Assembly: GCF_001522545.3 (NCBI RefSeq)
Contig: NC_031769.1
Coordinates: 126,364,220 to 126,428,219, forward strand
Source of the DNA: Parus major
Lineage: Eukaryota > Chordata > Aves > Passeriformes > Paridae
DNA length: 64,000 nucleotides
Direction: 5' to 3'
Part shown: positions 60,701-64,000 of the stretch, in pieces
Numbering within the stretch: position 1 is the stretch's first letter
Layout: each line of letters opens with the position of its first letter
Position numbers and translations under genes: made by a program
Notes under the pieces: model-generated
The model's input: only the letters and a program-made list of their open reading frames with translations
Told to the model about the DNA's origin: nothing
The model's database searches: none

Positions 60701-63700
60701 CAGGCTGAAGGAGACAGCTGCAAGGGAAGAAACTTCACTGAAGGATCCTTCATAAAAGAGGGGGGCCGCCAAATCCACATTGTGTGGTCTCTGAAAGATT
60801 TATGGCTCATTTTTAAGAATCTGTCCTTCCATTTTGTCTTTACATCCTTCATTTCCCTCAGGCTTTGAATGACTGAAGAACCAAGGAATGATTTTAAGCT
60901 CTTGGTTAAATAAATAAGACGGAAGGTACGATCCATTTGCGTAGCCCCAAATGGCAAATGGGGCTGTTGAGTAACAGAGGCCTTGCAAGAGGTAAATGTC
61001 CATTGAGTGAACTGATACTGAACTTCGCAGTTTTTGGAGGTTAATGATATTATTTCCAAAGGTTTGTTTTTTGTTATGAGCTTTTACGAAGCCATTGTCA
61101 AAGAACCCCCCAGAACTGAAGGTTTGTGTAGGAAAACTGCTATGAAACATAATTTTTTTTCCTGTGGTGGAAAAAAATTTCTTGTTTTTTTCTTCAGTAG
61201 AAGTTAGCTATCCTGGAGTTAGAAATTAAAGCTTGGGATATGAGTCATTGGTTGTCTGATTTGTTAGTTCTCCAAGAAGCATTTATAGGAGACTGATCAA
61301 ATGTGTATCAAATCTACATTTTAGGGCATCCTCAGAAATTACCTTTCTTACTATATCGTAGAACTTTGTGAACAACTGGAGAAATTGTATTTTTCTGAAG
61401 CATCAGAGAGCACCCACAACAGCAGATAGCATTTTTGAGTGGGATAAGAGGAATAAGTGTCATTTAGGTTTCCATAAACCTGGGGTCTGACTGTCTTATG
61501 GTCCCACTTAAAAGGTTACAATTACAGAAAATAATTTGAATATGCACTCTATCTATCTAGTTTTCTATCTAGAAAAACTTTTAAAATATATAGCTTTTTA
61601 CAGTAAATACTGAATGATATTAATATTGATACTCCTCAAATTAATTATAGGCTTAATCATTTTCCTGCTTCTTAATTTAATTTCTGCTTTCCACCTAGTA
61701 TTTCCAAAAGACATGGTACAGTTTTCCTCAGATGTATTTTTCATGAGCATATTATCAGATGCAGAAAACTGTTAACTAGTTGACTATACTCTGGTGATTG
61801 ATAGCTCTTCCTGTGGAAAATATATTTTCATTGCTGTAGTTTTTGGCACTAATCTGATTAGCAGAACTTAAACTGAGACCTTTCTCCTGTGGTAGGAGAT
61901 GACCTTGTTTCTCTTCATATCAAGCTTGTTATTTTGCAGTTCCTTGCATTTGACACTGAGCAACAGTGTTGAACATCTCTTGCTTTTCAGTGTGGTGTGC
62001 CAGAGGATTGTTAAGCACCTGGTGCTAGTCACAGGTCATGGTTTTCAGTGAAAGTGTGTCCCACAATGTTATCTTATGATAAGGAGGGAGTTAAACCAAA
62101 CAATATTAATGTACTGTATCCAAACTTACTGTTCAATATTTGTTTGCATTTCTTTTCATGGAATTTATTTTCCTATATGAAAACCTTAATGTCACTGCCA
62201 TGGGGGCTTCTCCATATTACCAGTGAAGATTATGTGAGATCCTTACTTTATGATCTATTTCTTTTAAGTATTACTCTTTGGAATGAAAAAAAAAAGAAAA
62301 TGTTTCCTGTCTTTTGACAGGAATGTTCTTGAGCAAACAGAATGCATTGCAGTGAAGTTTAATTCAAAAATTAATGAAAATTAAATGAATTAATTAAATA
62401 AGCTTAAATGTACTACTGATTACATCTTGAAAAGTATTTGAACCTTTAGAACATTTTATGCCTAATCAGAAAACCAAGTCTTTGCTGATTCTGTTTTTTG
62501 GTGCCTCTCTGTTCTTAACACACTTCAGTAAGTGACATGCTTCAATAATAGGAGTAAAAACCTAACAAACAGAGCCAGGAATCAAGTCAAAGATTGGTAA
62601 TTTTAGTTCTGTCTTGATTGCCATGACCATACCATGAAAAAGGTGACACACTGCTTCTAGAAACTTAATACAAAATAATGTGAGAGGTCTAGGCATGAAA
62701 TGGAGAATAACAAGGGCCAAATTTAAATTCAGATTATCTGTCTGTAAACAAGTGATATTTATCAGCAGCAGATCATCTGGATTTATAACTATAACCAGGA
62801 TTAACAAGCTCTTCCCAAAAACCTTCTAAAGTACCTACCTGGCTCAGCATTCTGTACTGAAGCTTGAGTATTTCCCTTATGCTTGTCAACACAGACAGAT
62901 CACTTCATTTCAATTGTTATAATTAAAATGAGACTGAAGTTATACTGATTTTTCTGAATACTTTACTTTTTGGAGAGTAAAATAAATTAGCCTAGCATAA
63001 TGCTTTATTGCAAGGCTAGAATGTATGTGAGTAGTTTTCAACTAGTGAATTAATTCCAAATTTTTTGTTTCCTTTTCATTTTCTTCATAGAATGGTTATA
63101 ATGGAAGAGCTTTACAGTGTTAAACAAGCTTTAAACATTTCTTTCTCCTATTCTCCATTTCCCCCCACCCACTCCATGCTCTATTTTGTCTGGATAGGGT
63201 CATGCAGTTCTCTCCTGTGCTGTTTTTATTCTTCTCAGGCACACCCTTCTGTGTTTCTCTTGGGTCAGAATCTTCTTTTACCTCTATTGATCATGTGAAC
63301 GTGGACGTTGCACTACAATTTCAAAGGGCTTTCTTCTAGTTTATGATAAAAAAATAGCTGTGCTAAGAGAAACATGTAGAAGTGATTATCAGTGGATGCA
63401 TTAATTACAAGGCTCAATAACATCCATGTCCATTTCTGTTTAAAAGAAGTTTAAAACTAAACACATTTTAAAATATCTCTTCTCCAAGTCATACTTGATA
63501 GTGCTACTTTGCTGAGCACAATATGGATGAAATCAATCCGTGTAGGATTCACCTCAGCAAAATCTTCACTGTGAGGTTTTTCTAAGAATGGCTGAACTGC
63601 TTCATTGAGAACTTGACACATCTGATTTTTTTTGCATTCTTTTGCCTCCCCCCACAAGGTGCACTTTGTTACAGACTCAAATGATTTTGAATAAAAATGT

Positions 63701-64000
63701 TCAGAATAGCCTCTGAAAGCCCATAAAGAAAGACACTCTTTGGCCCTCTCCATTCAGCCCCATAACACCACCCTTTCAGGTAAAGAAAGAACTGCTTGTA
63801 AAGAACTGCTTTCTGGAGCAGTTAGGAAAGCTTGGTGAGAACAATTAATCCTACAGATTTAGTTTTCTTTGGGGATTTCTCATGTACACAGAAGGCAGCT
63901 CCATTCCACAGATCTGAATCTCCTCTGTCACAGAGCACACCTGGCCACTCTCCCAGCGCACACAGGTCTGTCCTAGGCTTGTGAATACACTCAGGTTGAA

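Larger units (their letters stand above)
51897..64000 (+). other. SLC26A7 intron 1 (continues past the window)
   Basis: AT-rich intron with one clear CR1 (55075-55505), A/T simple repeats (52484, 53211, 56437, 57711) and several chance frames. A 98-codon minus-strand frame at 63457-63753 and overlapping minus-strand frames at 60697-61150 are the longest; none matches a family I know. No exon encoding the expected continuation of the transporter core was recognised. Confidence 0.7.

Overview
The window is vertebrate nuclear DNA from a bird, probably a songbird. It is AT-rich, carries intron/exon genes and CpG-rich promoters, and holds at least nine CR1 non-LTR retrotransposon 3' fragments with the typical bird CR1 tail ending in a TTCTATGATTCTA-like motif. 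It also has endogenous-retrovirus LTRs, one of which resembles LTRs I associate with passerines. There is nothing bacterial or viral-genomic here, and I found no CRISPR array, operon or defence-system-like locus.

Two protein-coding genes can be read with confidence, both on the + strand. OTUD6B (17648-26139) is complete: seven coding exons join, with matching splice phases, into a 302-residue OTU-family deubiquitinase with an intact catalytic centre. SLC26A7 (anion exchanger) contributes only its first coding exon (51707-51896); the rest lies beyond the right edge. This order and orientation match human 8q21.3, where LRRC69 lies between the two genes. I could not find LRRC69 exons in the roughly 25 kb between them here. 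By the same synteny, the CpG-rich left edge (1-60) is probably next to the promoter of PIP4P2 (TMEM55A), which in human points away from OTUD6B.

Layout: 1-60 is the edge of a CpG-rich promoter. 60-17350 is an intergenic region with CR1 pieces, a badly truncated minus-strand endogenous retrovirus (about 13.99-16.02 kb) and an unassigned exon-like minus-strand reading frame (12.95-13.11 kb). 17.38-18.1 kb is the OTUD6B CpG island and promoter. 17.65-27.35 kb is OTUD6B with its introns and probable 3' UTR. 27.4-51.2 kb is a long intergenic region with CR1 fragments, a solo LTR (37.66-38.11 kb), a 47-bp minisatellite (29.80-29.94 kb) and AT-rich simple repeats. 51.2-51.9 kb is the SLC26A7 5' region and first coding exon. 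51.9-64 kb is SLC26A7 intron 1, with one clear CR1 and simple repeats.

The two genes are not known to act together; they are neighbours by conserved synteny. I see no strong evidence for a previously undescribed system. The best leads are the unassigned minus-strand exon-like frame near 13.0 kb, the retroviral deletion junction that fuses a protease motif to an LTR, the apparent lack of LRRC69, and a spliceable 48-bp exon-like segment at 36.36 kb.
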